A stretch of 63,514 nucleotides of DNA from a virus, in IMG/VR virus record IMGVR_UViG_3300025086_000018, positions 1-63,514 of that record; one strand, 5' to 3'. Positions 34,489 to 43,678 of the stretch are shown piece by piece; position 1 is the stretch's first letter, and each line of letters begins with the position of its first letter. A program made the position numbers and the translations under genes. Below the pieces are notes generated by a model. It saw only the letters and a program-made list of their open reading frames with translations. It was not told where the DNA came from and made no database searches.

Positions 34489-35643
34489 TTATGTTCTTTT
34501 TTTAATTTTCAACTTAGTAGAATCTGAACCAGTGATTGCTCTAACCTTCCAGCCATTAGGTAATGATTCACCTGTATTACCGGATCTAGGTTCACTATTA
34601 ATGTTTTTAGACTTAGCAACAATATCTTTAGTAGCATCAGCTTTGCCTTGCTCATAAAAATGTTCTGCTATTCTATCTGCATTTCTAGCAGCATAAATGG
34701 CTTTATGATAACCATCGATATCATTAATTCTTCCATCTTTGTCCATGAACTTAGATATGAATTTACCGACATCAGCTTGTTTATCAACCATTTCATTAGG
34801 ATTTGAGATTTTATACCTAAACTTTTTATCTCCAACTTCAAAATTGAAACCTTCAAATTGCTCTTGAAAATAGTTATTAGTTGTTTGTAAAAATTCTTCT
34901 CTCCTAGTCTGTATGTTAGATTGCTCTTCGTTGTATCTATTGAAAAAGTCCATAGCTTTTTTCTGCTCATTAGTAACTGACGGCCTCAACTTGATTTCAT
35001 CATAATAATTACTTTTCATTTTTTCGAGAAAAGTTTTGGCTTTTGCAACTTCTTCTTTATATTTCAGCTTTTGCTTCTTTATAAATCTTTCTTCATCAAC
35101 CTCTTCATCAAATGTAAAATTATCTTCCATTACGAAACTAACTTCATCATCCGATAAGTGTGGTTTAGTTTTTTTATAATATTCTCTTACTAATAAAGTA
35201 TCATCATACTTCGTGTAGTCTTTATTTAATGTAACATAATCTTCGACAGATCCACCAGTGTCCTCCATGAACTTAACTAATTTTTCTATATTTTCTGGTA
35301 ATTGTCTTCCTAAAACCTTTTCATCTCTAATAGCATCTTTAACTTCTTGCTCTTTTTTAGCTACTTCTTTAGGTTTTTCATTTATTACTGTTACTTCCTC
35401 CTGTGCTTTGGCAGGTTCTTCTGGTTGTGTTTCAGGTTGTTTAATTTCTTCAACTTCAACTTTGGGTTGTTCTTTTGTTTCTGAAACGGGTTGTTCTTTT
35501 GACTGTTCTTGAACGGCATCTTTTTTAGGTTTTAAATCGACTTTGCTTATGTTATCTATTTTTCCTAGATTTCTAGGTTTTGGTTTGGTTCTTTTAGAAG
35601 GCATTTTAAATGAACCTTCTTCTGTTACTTTTTCTTTTGCCAT
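34489..35643 (-). CDS. Scaffold-like protein, 384 aa
   Basis: Highly charged, Lys/Glu-rich and mostly helical, with a Pro/Glu/Gln-rich N-terminal third (KEQPKVEVEEIKQPETQPEE) and a compact C-terminal helical region. It lies between portal and capsid, the standard scaffold position. The body is coiled-coil-like. No protease motif was seen. Role from position and composition. Confidence 0.7.
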   Translation of the reverse strand: MAKEKVTEEGSFKMPSKRTKPKPRNLGKIDNISKVDLKPKKDAVQEQSKEQPVSETKEQPKVEVEEIKQPETQPEEPAKAQEEVTVINEKPKEVAKKEQEVKDAIRDEKVLGRQLPENIEKLVKFMEDTGGSVEDYVTLNKDYTKYDDTLLVREYYKKTKPHLSDDEVSFVMEDNFTFDEEVDEERFIKKQKLKYKEEVAKAKTFLEKMKSNYYDEIKLRPSVTNEQKKAMDFFNRYNEEQSNIQTRREEFLQTTNNYFQEQFEGFNFEVGDKKFRYKISNPNEMVDKQADVGKFISKFMDKDGRINDIDGYHKAIYAARNADRIAEHFYEQGKADATKDIVAKSKNINSEPRSGNTGESLPNGWKVRAITGSDSTKLKIKKRT

Positions 35644-35668
35644 GATATAATATAATATAAATTAATAA

Positions 35669-38086
35669 TTAAGATTGATTCAATATACTTTGAAGCGGAT
35701 CTTCTAAATCATCTTGTACCGCTGGATTTTCAAAATCTATCGCATCACCTTGTTTTTGTTTTTGATTAGCAATTGCACTTTGTTGTGTGCCTATAATTCT
35801 TGCTCGTTTATCTTTACGTTCTTCAATATCTTTTTCTCTTTCCTGTTCTCTATTAACCTTTTGTTGCCCTAGCTGCATATTGTAGTTAAACTCTAACTCC
35901 ATTAACTGTCTTTTTATTTGTGCTTCGGCTTCCATCTTTTCTATCGCAAATTGGCTTTTTGCTTTTTCAATCTTAACCTCAGTATCTGCTATAGCTTCTC
36001 GTTTCTGTGCTTCTGCTAATGCAGCTGCTTGTTGAGATTCTGTGTTGGCTTGAGCCTGTGCTTGAATATTTGCTTGTTGAGCAGCTTGTGCCGCTTCAGC
36101 AGCTTTCTTACGTTTAAGCTTAATCATTTGATTAGCTAACTTAAGGTTATTTATCTGCCTAATATCTATCGCATCTTCAAGATTTATACTACCACTTTGT
36201 AATGCAGCTTGTATGTTTTGTTCTAGTTGTTCTTTTTCTAATTCATCAGGAACTAAACTTAAGTATAAACCATAATCATATAAATGCATGTTAACCATAT
36301 CATCTAATTGACCAACGTTCCAAGTTGATATACTATTTTTAAGAGCTTCATTAGTTAATTCAAACTCAATGCTATCGGATGTTCTATTAACTATATTCTC
36401 ACACGTTCTAACAGTAAGATATAAATAAGAATTTAATATATGCTTAGTAGCTGTGTTAGAATTAGCTGCTGCTAGCTTTTGTAAACCTACTAATGAGTCT
36501 GAGTTAGGCATACTACCATCTCTAGCTTCATTTAATCCGGTTACATCTCTAATCATTTGTAAATAGTACTGGTAAGTAGATATAAGAGATTGTACTTTTT
36601 GACCACCAGAACTAGATTGTAATTCTTGTATAGGCATTCTACCAGGATTAGGATCACCTTCTGTTGTCATTGATCTACCTAATATACTACCAGTTTGGAA
36701 ATACATATTTAAAGCTTCTTGTGGATTGTATCTAGTGCCATTACCTAGATCAACCTCTGCTAAACCGTCAACATCCATATAAACACCATCAGGTATTAAC
36801 TTAGATATTACTTGTTGTATTTTTAAATGAGTTAACTGTATCATATCAGCAAAACCCATCATTCTACTTACTAAGCTTTCTATTCTACCCATATATAATT
36901 TAGGAGCGCATATGGTATAATTCATATTAACCTTAACTAAATTAGACTTAGGCCTAGTCATATTTTTACAAAGTTCCCATTTTAAAAGTTCATCGTAACC
37001 TAAAATTTTAGCACCACTATATAGTACTTCTATAGATCTATTAACTTTATCAAAGTTGTCATTTGCTTCTGGATCAAATGTATCTGGTTTTTCTAAAGAC
37101 TTTTCTAAACCTGTTGCGGTTTTCTTTATTTTAAAAGTTTGATTACTATATGTTTTATATTCAAAATATAATACATATATAGCATTACCGTCATTACGAC
37201 CGTTCCAATTATAAAGAAAATTACTATTACCTTGATACCTTTGGATCCTCTCCATGTCAGCATCTGTTAAGTGTGGAAATTCTTTTTTTATTTCTGCTAA
37301 CGTAATATTTTTAACTTCTCCTACATACCACATGTCTTCAAAGTTAGGATCTTCTGTATAAGAATAAACCATCCTTGCTGGATCTACATAATCGACCGTA
37401 ACACCCTCTGCTCTATTCCAGTTTGTTTTAACTGCACCCATCCCTAACACAACTAAATCTTCTATTACTCTACGCTTAGTTAAATAATATTTGTTAAATT
37501 CTAAAGTATTTGTAATAGCTTCTTCACATGCTATTTCACTAGCTTGTTTATAGCTTAGTTGCATATGTAAATCTAATTCTTCTTGATTTTCAGGTAATTC
37601 TTCTGGTTGCTCAGTGTTAAATAAATCTAAACCAATATCACCTTTAAGAATATTTAAAAACTTTTGTGCTTGAATATCTCTTAAAATATCTTCTGCGTAC
37701 TTAGATCTTTGTTTTCTTGATTCTGGATCTTGAGCAAAAGCTTTAACATCATACAGCTTATCATCCATACCATTTACAACAATATCTACAAACTTAGGTA
37801 TAATTGGTACAGGTTTCCAGTCTAGATTTAAGTAAGATAAATCTCCATTTATTGCTAATTCATCTTTATACTTCTGCACAGGTTGTTCAGCTCTAGAATA
37901 AAGTCTACGCATCCTAAAGTTATTGTAATTAGTATTAAACCTGTTTTCAACTCCAGATCTAGTCCCACTAAACCAATCCCCTTCTATAGCCCATGCTACT
38001 TTTTTACCATATTCCCATGTCTCTTTGACTGCATCAGGTACTACCTGATCTGGAAATGAACTATTATTGTTTGTGTAAATCTGCAT
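35669..38086 (-). CDS. Portal protein, 805 aa
   Basis: This large protein lies directly downstream of the large terminase (three-base gap), where it would form the dodecameric DNA channel. It has a mixed alpha/beta core and a long C-terminal Gln/Ala/Glu helix (QAAQQANIQAQAQANTESQQ...) that could form a barrel. Its length is similar to portals of crAss-like and marine podoviruses. Assignment rests mainly on order and architecture. Confidence 0.8.
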   Translation of the reverse strand: MQIYTNNNSSFPDQVVPDAVKETWEYGKKVAWAIEGDWFSGTRSGVENRFNTNYNNFRMRRLYSRAEQPVQKYKDELAINGDLSYLNLDWKPVPIIPKFVDIVVNGMDDKLYDVKAFAQDPESRKQRSKYAEDILRDIQAQKFLNILKGDIGLDLFNTEQPEELPENQEELDLHMQLSYKQASEIACEEAITNTLEFNKYYLTKRRVIEDLVVLGMGAVKTNWNRAEGVTVDYVDPARMVYSYTEDPNFEDMWYVGEVKNITLAEIKKEFPHLTDADMERIQRYQGNSNFLYNWNGRNDGNAIYVLYFEYKTYSNQTFKIKKTATGLEKSLEKPDTFDPEANDNFDKVNRSIEVLYSGAKILGYDELLKWELCKNMTRPKSNLVKVNMNYTICAPKLYMGRIESLVSRMMGFADMIQLTHLKIQQVISKLIPDGVYMDVDGLAEVDLGNGTRYNPQEALNMYFQTGSILGRSMTTEGDPNPGRMPIQELQSSSGGQKVQSLISTYQYYLQMIRDVTGLNEARDGSMPNSDSLVGLQKLAAANSNTATKHILNSYLYLTVRTCENIVNRTSDSIEFELTNEALKNSISTWNVGQLDDMVNMHLYDYGLYLSLVPDELEKEQLEQNIQAALQSGSINLEDAIDIRQINNLKLANQMIKLKRKKAAEAAQAAQQANIQAQAQANTESQQAAALAEAQKREAIADTEVKIEKAKSQFAIEKMEAEAQIKRQLMELEFNYNMQLGQQKVNREQEREKDIEERKDKRARIIGTQQSAIANQKQKQGDAIDFENPAVQDDLEDPLQSILNQS

Positions 38087-38089
38087 TTA

Positions 38090-40312
38090 TTATATTATTT
38101 GTGAAATAGATCCTGTGTTATTATATTTTTTAAAAGTAAGCGACATAGGTTGTTTAGTAATTTCCATGTTTGGTCTGTATCTATTCTTATTACAAGCCAT
38201 AAGAGCTAGTCCAGAACTAATAGAAGCATCATGCTTTGTTCTATTATTTATATTGAACTTAGCCCAATCACTTAATGTTTCTTGAAAATACATGTCACCA
38301 TTTCCGTCTTCAATTCTACCTACGTAATTCTCTATGTAATGTTCTATTGCCGCAGCGTGTGCTTGTTTAATATCTTCACTAGAGTTAGGTATTCCACCTA
38401 TTTCTTTTTCAGCTACTGATAATTTATTCCACACTTTATCTGGCCTATTCATACTAAAACCTCTGTATCCTCTACGTTTAAAGTAATACAATAGTCTAGG
38501 TTTATTATTTTCTGCTAGTATAGGCATACCATAAAAATGACAAGCCATTAATACGTCTTCAAAAAATATTTCTGCCGTTTGTGGTCTTGATATGTATTCT
38601 AAAAAAAAGTGATTTGGCGGCACATCTTCCATTGAAAACTTAGTTAATCCATGTAGTGCGCCTTTAGATCCTTTACCATCAACAGTTCCTGATATATCGT
38701 AACTATCACAGCCAAACGCTCCAATATGCTCATTACCAGGGTACTTAATACCATTCTTTACTATTACACTGTTTTGTAAGTTTTTAGGTGGAACCCATGA
38801 TATTAAAAATCTACCGTCTTTATTAGGATAAAATGTAACATTAGTATCAATCATACCGTTGTTCCAGCCAAAATTTCCTCTTGTAACAGATTTTTCATTA
38901 GCCATTTCTTCATTATAATCTATCTGCTCGTATATCTTAGTTAAATTGAATAAGGTGTTTTTGTTTTCATCTCTGAAAGCGTGTTGTTCAGTTCTAGGAA
39001 ATTGTCTATAATATTCATTTAAACCATCACTATCGTTTCTTAATCCATCAACCTCGTTTTCCCAGTGCTCGATGACTCCAATATCAATTGGCGCACCATC
39101 AATTCCGAGGATTTTATTTTTTGGCGTAATGAATACAGGTGATCCAAAAGAATCCATGAATCCTTCGTAGTTCCATTCCATAGGGATGAAAAGAGAATAG
39201 AGTCCGCTACTTGTTTGTCCGTTTCTATTTCTTTTTGTAACGTCTGAATTATAATATAATTTCTTGAAGTTGTCTCCACCTTTATCTAATGCATTTGAAG
39301 TTGAGCCCATCATACATTTACCTACGATCCTACGTCCTAGTCTTAATGTAGTTTTTGTAACTCTCCAGTTGTTTAATATGTTGTCAGGTCTTTCCCATTT
39401 ACCACTTTCATCATGGGCTAATAGCTTTAACTTTTCACCATCGTAAGAGTTATCACCTGTATTTTTCCAATCTATAGTCGTGTCAAGACCTTGTAATTCT
39501 TTTAACTTAACATTGTCATCTAGTTTACGTCTAGTAAGTTTTGAAGCTGGGACTCTATATGCCAGTTCGGTCTTAGGACGATCCATACCATCCTGGATCG
39601 GTTTGAAGAAAAACGGATAGTTAACGGATATCGGGACAACTTTATCTGTGAACATTTTCTTAGCATCTGATCCAGTTTTTGAAAGGATGCCGAATCTTGC
39701 ATCACTAGATATTGTGGCTTGGTTAACGAGTTCAGCTGAGGACATAAAGGAGAAACCAGACCGTCTGTTTTTAAGGTAACACATTCCATAACATCTATCA
39801 TCTGCCTTGCATGCTTCCCAAAATATGAAGAAGAGTCTATTTGACTCTCTATAATCGGGAGCTCCGACGTCGATCTTTGACCATTGCAAATACATGTAAT
39901 GAGTACCAGTAATATAAGTGGCCACACCACCATTATAGAACCAATAACCCAGCTCTCTTCGTTTAAATTCTTCATCTATATAATCAAACCATTTTTCTTT
40001 AAAATCTGTAGGATATTCATCCCAATCAAACCTACTCTTAATTTTTGCTAATTCTTTTGGGTAGGGTTGTTTTTGCCAGAACTGTTCCTTCTTGCTTTCG
40101 CTTCGTTTAAACGGTTCACGTTCTGCTGGTAAAGCAATACGGAGGTTTTGAACTTCAATGATCTTTCCAATTTTTCCACTTCTACTTATACAAACAAAGT
40201 CGTAATCAGAGTTATAACCATACTCCCACTTATTATATCTATTATTGGTAGACATGATTTTTTTATTAACCACGTCATCAACTTCTTTCCATAGTGTTTG
40301 TTCATAACTCAT
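38090..40312 (-). CDS. terL: Terminase large subunit, 740 aa
   Basis: The DNA-packaging motor has an N-terminal ATPase and C-terminal RNase H-like nuclease. A Walker A-like loop KNRRSGFSF lies at residues 181-189, where terminases often replace GKT. A nuclease motif GCDSYDISGTVDGKGSKGA lies around residues 535-555, supplying metal-binding Asp. An extended N-terminal region of about 150 residues makes it longer than T4-like TerL, as in related marine podoviruses. It overlaps the candidate small subunit by four bases. Confidence 0.88.
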   Translation of the reverse strand: MSYEQTLWKEVDDVVNKKIMSTNNRYNKWEYGYNSDYDFVCISRSGKIGKIIEVQNLRIALPAEREPFKRSESKKEQFWQKQPYPKELAKIKSRFDWDEYPTDFKEKWFDYIDEEFKRRELGYWFYNGGVATYITGTHYMYLQWSKIDVGAPDYRESNRLFFIFWEACKADDRCYGMCYLKNRRSGFSFMSSAELVNQATISSDARFGILSKTGSDAKKMFTDKVVPISVNYPFFFKPIQDGMDRPKTELAYRVPASKLTRRKLDDNVKLKELQGLDTTIDWKNTGDNSYDGEKLKLLAHDESGKWERPDNILNNWRVTKTTLRLGRRIVGKCMMGSTSNALDKGGDNFKKLYYNSDVTKRNRNGQTSSGLYSLFIPMEWNYEGFMDSFGSPVFITPKNKILGIDGAPIDIGVIEHWENEVDGLRNDSDGLNEYYRQFPRTEQHAFRDENKNTLFNLTKIYEQIDYNEEMANEKSVTRGNFGWNNGMIDTNVTFYPNKDGRFLISWVPPKNLQNSVIVKNGIKYPGNEHIGAFGCDSYDISGTVDGKGSKGALHGLTKFSMEDVPPNHFFLEYISRPQTAEIFFEDVLMACHFYGMPILAENNKPRLLYYFKRRGYRGFSMNRPDKVWNKLSVAEKEIGGIPNSSEDIKQAHAAAIEHYIENYVGRIEDGNGDMYFQETLSDWAKFNINNRTKHDASISSGLALMACNKNRYRPNMEITKQPMSLTFKKYNNTGSISQII

Positions 40313-40584
40313 TTGCTACGCCCTTCTGCAAAACCTTTAAATACTCTTTCTTCTTTAGTATCTTTAGGTTTTTCAATTAATCTTAGTTCTTCTTCTTCTA
40401 TTCTAGTTAATATTTCAAAAGCATCAAATATAGCTAGCTTTTTAGTAGCGGCAGCATTTTTAAGTCTGTCAGCGCTTACGTCGTCGTCTGAGTCTACGAT
40501 CTTTTCTTTAGCCACCTTAATAAGTTCCTCAACCGCCTTTTGCCCAGCTTGGATTATTTTCTTCTTCGTTTCCTTTGTGTTCAT
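40309..40584 (-). CDS. Candidate small terminase subunit, 91 aa
   Basis: A small, charged helical protein (KKKIIQAGQKAVEELIKVAK...AIFDAFEILTRIEEEELRLI) placed immediately before terL with a four-base overlap. Small terminases are poorly conserved, so the call depends on this context. It overlaps the previous gene's end by 56 bases, which is unusually long for this genome. It has no clear helix-turn-helix. Confidence 0.5.
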   Translation of the reverse strand: MNTKETKKKIIQAGQKAVEELIKVAKEKIVDSDDDVSADRLKNAAATKKLAIFDAFEILTRIEEEELRLIEKPKDTKEERVFKGFAEGRSK

Positions 40585-41122
40585 GAGTTAAAGCTATATC
40601 ATTAGATTTCATACAATAAAGACGTTCATCGTCAATAATAAATTCAAATTCGGAGTTTGGTGTAAATATCACAAGTGCTCCAGGTTTCAATCCTACATCC
40701 TCTAAGGACTTATTAGAATATTTTAGTATACCAAAGTGGTGTTGCTCTCTACCTATACTTAGAAATGATTTATCTTTTATAGGTTTTACAAAGCAGTAGT
40801 TTAAATGACATTTTAAATTATACATGTATATCTGATCTAAACTACAGAAATATAAGTCTTCTTTAAAGTACGTTGAACCGTTTCGTTCTTTACCTTTTTG
40901 ATCATACCATCTTCTAAATATGTTATGATGTACATAGACTATATCACCAGTTCTTACGTCAGTATCGAAAGCAGATGGTGTAGAAACAACTACTGCTTTC
41001 TTACTAACAAATTTATGATCTTCAATATTACTATTAACAATAAGATCGTTATCACCAATTTTTCTTGTATTGTTATATCGATCATTGTAAGGTTTTATTA
41101 AAAAATTATATAAAGTTCTCAT
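40529..41122 (-). CDS. Cpn10/GroES-like double-domain protein, 197 aa
   Basis: Two similar halves resemble the GroES barrel. In the first, KAVVVSTPSAFDTDVRTGDIVYVHHN resembles the GroES roof and 'GD.V' strand, and EDLYFCSLDQIYMYN resembles the C-terminal strand. In the second, LEDVGLKPGALVIFTPNSE and FEFIIDDERLYCMKSNDIAL resemble the end of GroES (EIDGEEYLIL..DDILAV). I infer a duplicated co-chaperonin-like fold, possibly helping capsid assembly, as it lies beside the terminase. A canonical GroES is encoded separately. Confidence in the fold is moderate. Confidence 0.5.
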   Translation of the reverse strand: MRTLYNFLIKPYNDRYNNTRKIGDNDLIVNSNIEDHKFVSKKAVVVSTPSAFDTDVRTGDIVYVHHNIFRRWYDQKGKERNGSTYFKEDLYFCSLDQIYMYNLKCHLNYCFVKPIKDKSFLSIGREQHHFGILKYSNKSLEDVGLKPGALVIFTPNSEFEFIIDDERLYCMKSNDIALTHEHKGNEEENNPSWAKGG

Positions 41123-41349
41123 TCATACTTAAGATCAAATTCTACCGCTATAGCCATATTACGATTAAATTTTTTCCAAGGTAAAACTTCTTTATTTTTT
41201 TTTATATATATTAAATAATCTCCATCTCCTTGGTCACCAATTATATCGCAAATAGTATGTCCTCCATAAACTTCTTGACCAACCGAATAATGCATAGCAT
41301 CATTTTTGTAATCAGAACCTATACTTATTTTTCTTATTACATTAGACAT
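41119..41349 (-). CDS. Hypothetical protein, 76 aa
   Basis: A small beta-rich protein (MSNVIRKISIGSDYKNDAMH...) whose start and stop overlap neighbours by four to eight bases. It has a GDQGDGDYLIYIKK hairpin-like segment. No motif or membrane segment. Being coupled to the Cpn10-like gene suggests a shared role, but the function is unknown. Confidence 0.6.
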   Translation of the reverse strand: MSNVIRKISIGSDYKNDAMHYSVGQEVYGGHTICDIIGDQGDGDYLIYIKKNKEVLPWKKFNRNMAIAVEFDLKYE

Positions 41350-41587
41350 TTTGCAACTCTTCTTCTTTTATATCTTCATAACTACCATCTTCAAGATTAA
41401 TATTAACTTGTCCATATTCTTTTTCAAGATCTTGTTTGTAGTTGTTTATCTCCTCATTCAATTGAGCTAGATTATGTAATAACTGGTGTTTCTGAGATTC
41501 AAGATAACCTATTTCATTTAGTAATTGATTGGTTTTAGTAGCTTGATCTTTAATTTTACTTAATTGTTCTTCTTTAATCTTATTCAT
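41342..41587 (-). CDS. Coiled-coil protein, 81 aa
   Basis: The sequence has clear heptads (KIKEEQLSKIKDQATKTNQL, LNEIGYLESQKHQLLHNLAQ) and an acidic tail, so it should be a coiled-coil rod. Its leader contains ACAAATCAAATTAAATAAA before the ATG, nearly the same as the leader of groEL. It is preceded by an AAGTGATTATAT box 34 bases upstream. Function unknown. Confidence 0.6.
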   Translation of the reverse strand: MNKIKEEQLSKIKDQATKTNQLLNEIGYLESQKHQLLHNLAQLNEEINNYKQDLEKEYGQVNINLEDGSYEDIKEEELQNV

Positions 41588-41633
41588 TTTATTTAATTTG
41601 ATTTGTATTGTTTTTTATATAATCACTTGTTTT

Positions 41634-42233
41634 TTAGAATTTTTCTGTAGCATTAACCTTAGCTAGTATGAAGCTGCCAGTAGGATAATTAAAAGCGTTA
41701 AGTTGTATACCAAAAGCGTTAGATGTGCCAGTACTAGTTGTTAAAGTTCCTTTGCCTTCGTTTGAAGATGAAGCTGCTCCTGTAATTAAAGAACCTTGAT
41801 CATAAGTACCTGTAGCTCTCATTTCACAAACGCCTACAAATTGTACAGCTGTTAAATCTAAAGTATTTAAAGTAACATTGTATGTAAAACCTAAACAGCA
41901 ATCACCGCTAGCACTATATGAACTACCATCTCCAGCGACCATAGTGTTTTGACCTGCTTCTATTCTGTTGTCATTAATACCGGTTCTAGGTGTTACCCAA
42001 GAAAACTGGAATATAAAAGATCCAGCTGTTGATTGAGTAGTAAACATATCTCCAGATTTCATTATGCCTTTATTACCTTTTATACCATCAATCCAAGCCA
42101 TATTGTTTTCCTGTGTTCTATCAAATACAGTTTCACCAGAATTAAAAGTTGGTGAAATTGTTGAACTACTTGCAAAACTAGTAATAGTATCTCTATTTAT
42201 AGAACCGTATACGTGGAATTTTTGAAATGACAT
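41634..42233 (-). CDS. Virion appendage protein, 199 aa
   Basis: Beta-rich, Ser/Thr/Gly-rich protein (FHVYGSINRDTITSFASSST) in the row of fibre-like genes between terminase and lysis genes. It lacks enzymatic motifs and has a paired Cys near the middle (GDCCLGF). A fibre or adhesin component is likely by composition and position. Confidence 0.55.
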   Translation of the reverse strand: MSFQKFHVYGSINRDTITSFASSSTISPTFNSGETVFDRTQENNMAWIDGIKGNKGIMKSGDMFTTQSTAGSFIFQFSWVTPRTGINDNRIEAGQNTMVAGDGSSYSASGDCCLGFTYNVTLNTLDLTAVQFVGVCEMRATGTYDQGSLITGAASSSNEGKGTLTTSTGTSNAFGIQLNAFNYPTGSFILAKVNATEKF

Positions 42234-42242
42234 ATATTTATA

Positions 42243-42968
42243 TTAAGCAGATTCAGTGTGTTGTAGTTGTATTGGAATGTTTCTATCTGGTGGAGTAAGC
42301 TCTAAGTATTGCCAAGCAGGAAGCGTAGAACCTTGTAGAACTGGACCAGAGTTTCCAGTGGTTATAGAACTGCTAATGCTATCATCTAACATACCAGCTT
42401 GCTCAAAATTCGTAGATATTTTACAGAAAAAACCTTGCACAACTGTCAAAGATGTTCCAGACGAATTAGTATTAGGTGCTACAAAACCGTTCCAATTACC
42501 CATAAAAGCAATAACCATTCTTGTAGTTCCTTCAGTTGAACTATTGTTTCCTCTTATGGTAAGACCTATACCTCTATCTTGATCGTCAGTAGCATAAGCA
42601 TTTTGTATATAACCATCAAAAGTTGAAAAGTAATCGCTACTATCATCATTGCATTGCATTACATAATAGCCATTTTGCTCATCATTATTTACGCCAGATA
42701 TTTCAGGACATCTTACTCTTTGATATATATCACCGTATGAAGGTATAGGAGGACAGTGACTTAACCTTCCTCTAGTATTACTAGACGTGTCTGTCTGTAT
42801 ATATATCATTTCCACACTTTGAGAATTAGTCCAATTTGTTCCACTATATATCTCAATTAAACCCCAATCGCTATTAAATACAGTATCACCTTCGACCATG
42901 TCTACCATGTCATTAATTTCTTTTAATGTTTTAACGCCATATGTATAAGGTAAATCTTGATAACTCAT
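42243..42968 (-). CDS. Virion appendage protein, 241 aa
   Basis: The N-terminal part (YGVKTLKEINDMVDMVEGDT, VFNSDWGLIEIYSGTNWTN) is of a type common at the start of short phage fibre proteins. The rest is beta-rich and Asn/Ser-rich. It is separated by only one base from the next upstream gene. Likely fibre or fibre-associated. No enzymatic motif. Confidence 0.55.
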   Translation of the reverse strand: MSYQDLPYTYGVKTLKEINDMVDMVEGDTVFNSDWGLIEIYSGTNWTNSQSVEMIYIQTDTSSNTRGRLSHCPPIPSYGDIYQRVRCPEISGVNNDEQNGYYVMQCNDDSSDYFSTFDGYIQNAYATDDQDRGIGLTIRGNNSSTEGTTRMVIAFMGNWNGFVAPNTNSSGTSLTVVQGFFCKISTNFEQAGMLDDSISSSITTGNSGPVLQGSTLPAWQYLELTPPDRNIPIQLQHTESA

Positions 42969-42969
42969 G

Positions 42970-43677
42970 TTAGTATACTTCTGATTTGTTAAATAATAAA
43001 GCTGTGCAACCTGTCCACTGTTCTGTCAGACTTATAGGTATATCAGTATCTCTTGAAAGAATTCTTCCTACTTGACCAGCTGCATTAGCTTGAGTTATAC
43101 AAACACCTCTACTAAAAGGAACTGTTCCAACATTATCCGTATCATAAAATAATGGTTCTCCATATTCTACTGTACTTGATGTATTGTCTCTTAATGCTGG
43201 TGTTACGCCTGCGACTATTACAGAGGTATAGTTAGCAGAAAAATCTTCATCATTATAAGCAGCTGTAGTTTCTAAAACTATTCCCAATGAAGTATCATTA
43301 GAACTAGGTGAGCTTGAAACTTTCTGTATACAAGCTCTTACATTAGCTAAGCCGCTGCCTGTTCCAGCTGAGCTAGCAGATATTCTACATGGTTCGCCTG
43401 GAATAAAGTTGTGAGTTGAAACATTTAAAGCTAAAGCAATACCATCGCCAAACCAATGGTTATAACCATATATTTTATAGTTAGTTAGTAATCTATGAGC
43501 AACCATATTAACTGTACCACCACCGTCGTTGACTATAGTATAAGGCATTCTGCATATTACTGTATCTAAATCTTGTAGTATATCATCCCATGGAATTGTT
43601 GTAGCTGGACTGAATATATCGTTCCAGTCTACTAAACCGTAGGTAGTTCCTCCTTCTTGTCCAAATGTATAACCCAT
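42970..43677 (-). CDS. Virion appendage protein, 235 aa
   Basis: Beta-rich protein with Trp/Gly-rich N-terminus (GLVDWNDIFSPATTIPWDDI) and several Cys (CRMPY, CRISA, ACIQK). It is tightly packed in the fibre block. No recognised family; role from context. Confidence 0.55.
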   Translation of the reverse strand: MGYTFGQEGGTTYGLVDWNDIFSPATTIPWDDILQDLDTVICRMPYTIVNDGGGTVNMVAHRLLTNYKIYGYNHWFGDGIALALNVSTHNFIPGEPCRISASSAGTGSGLANVRACIQKVSSSPSSNDTSLGIVLETTAAYNDEDFSANYTSVIVAGVTPALRDNTSSTVEYGEPLFYDTDNVGTVPFSRGVCITQANAAGQVGRILSRDTDIPISLTEQWTGCTALLFNKSEVY

Positions 43678-43678
43678 T

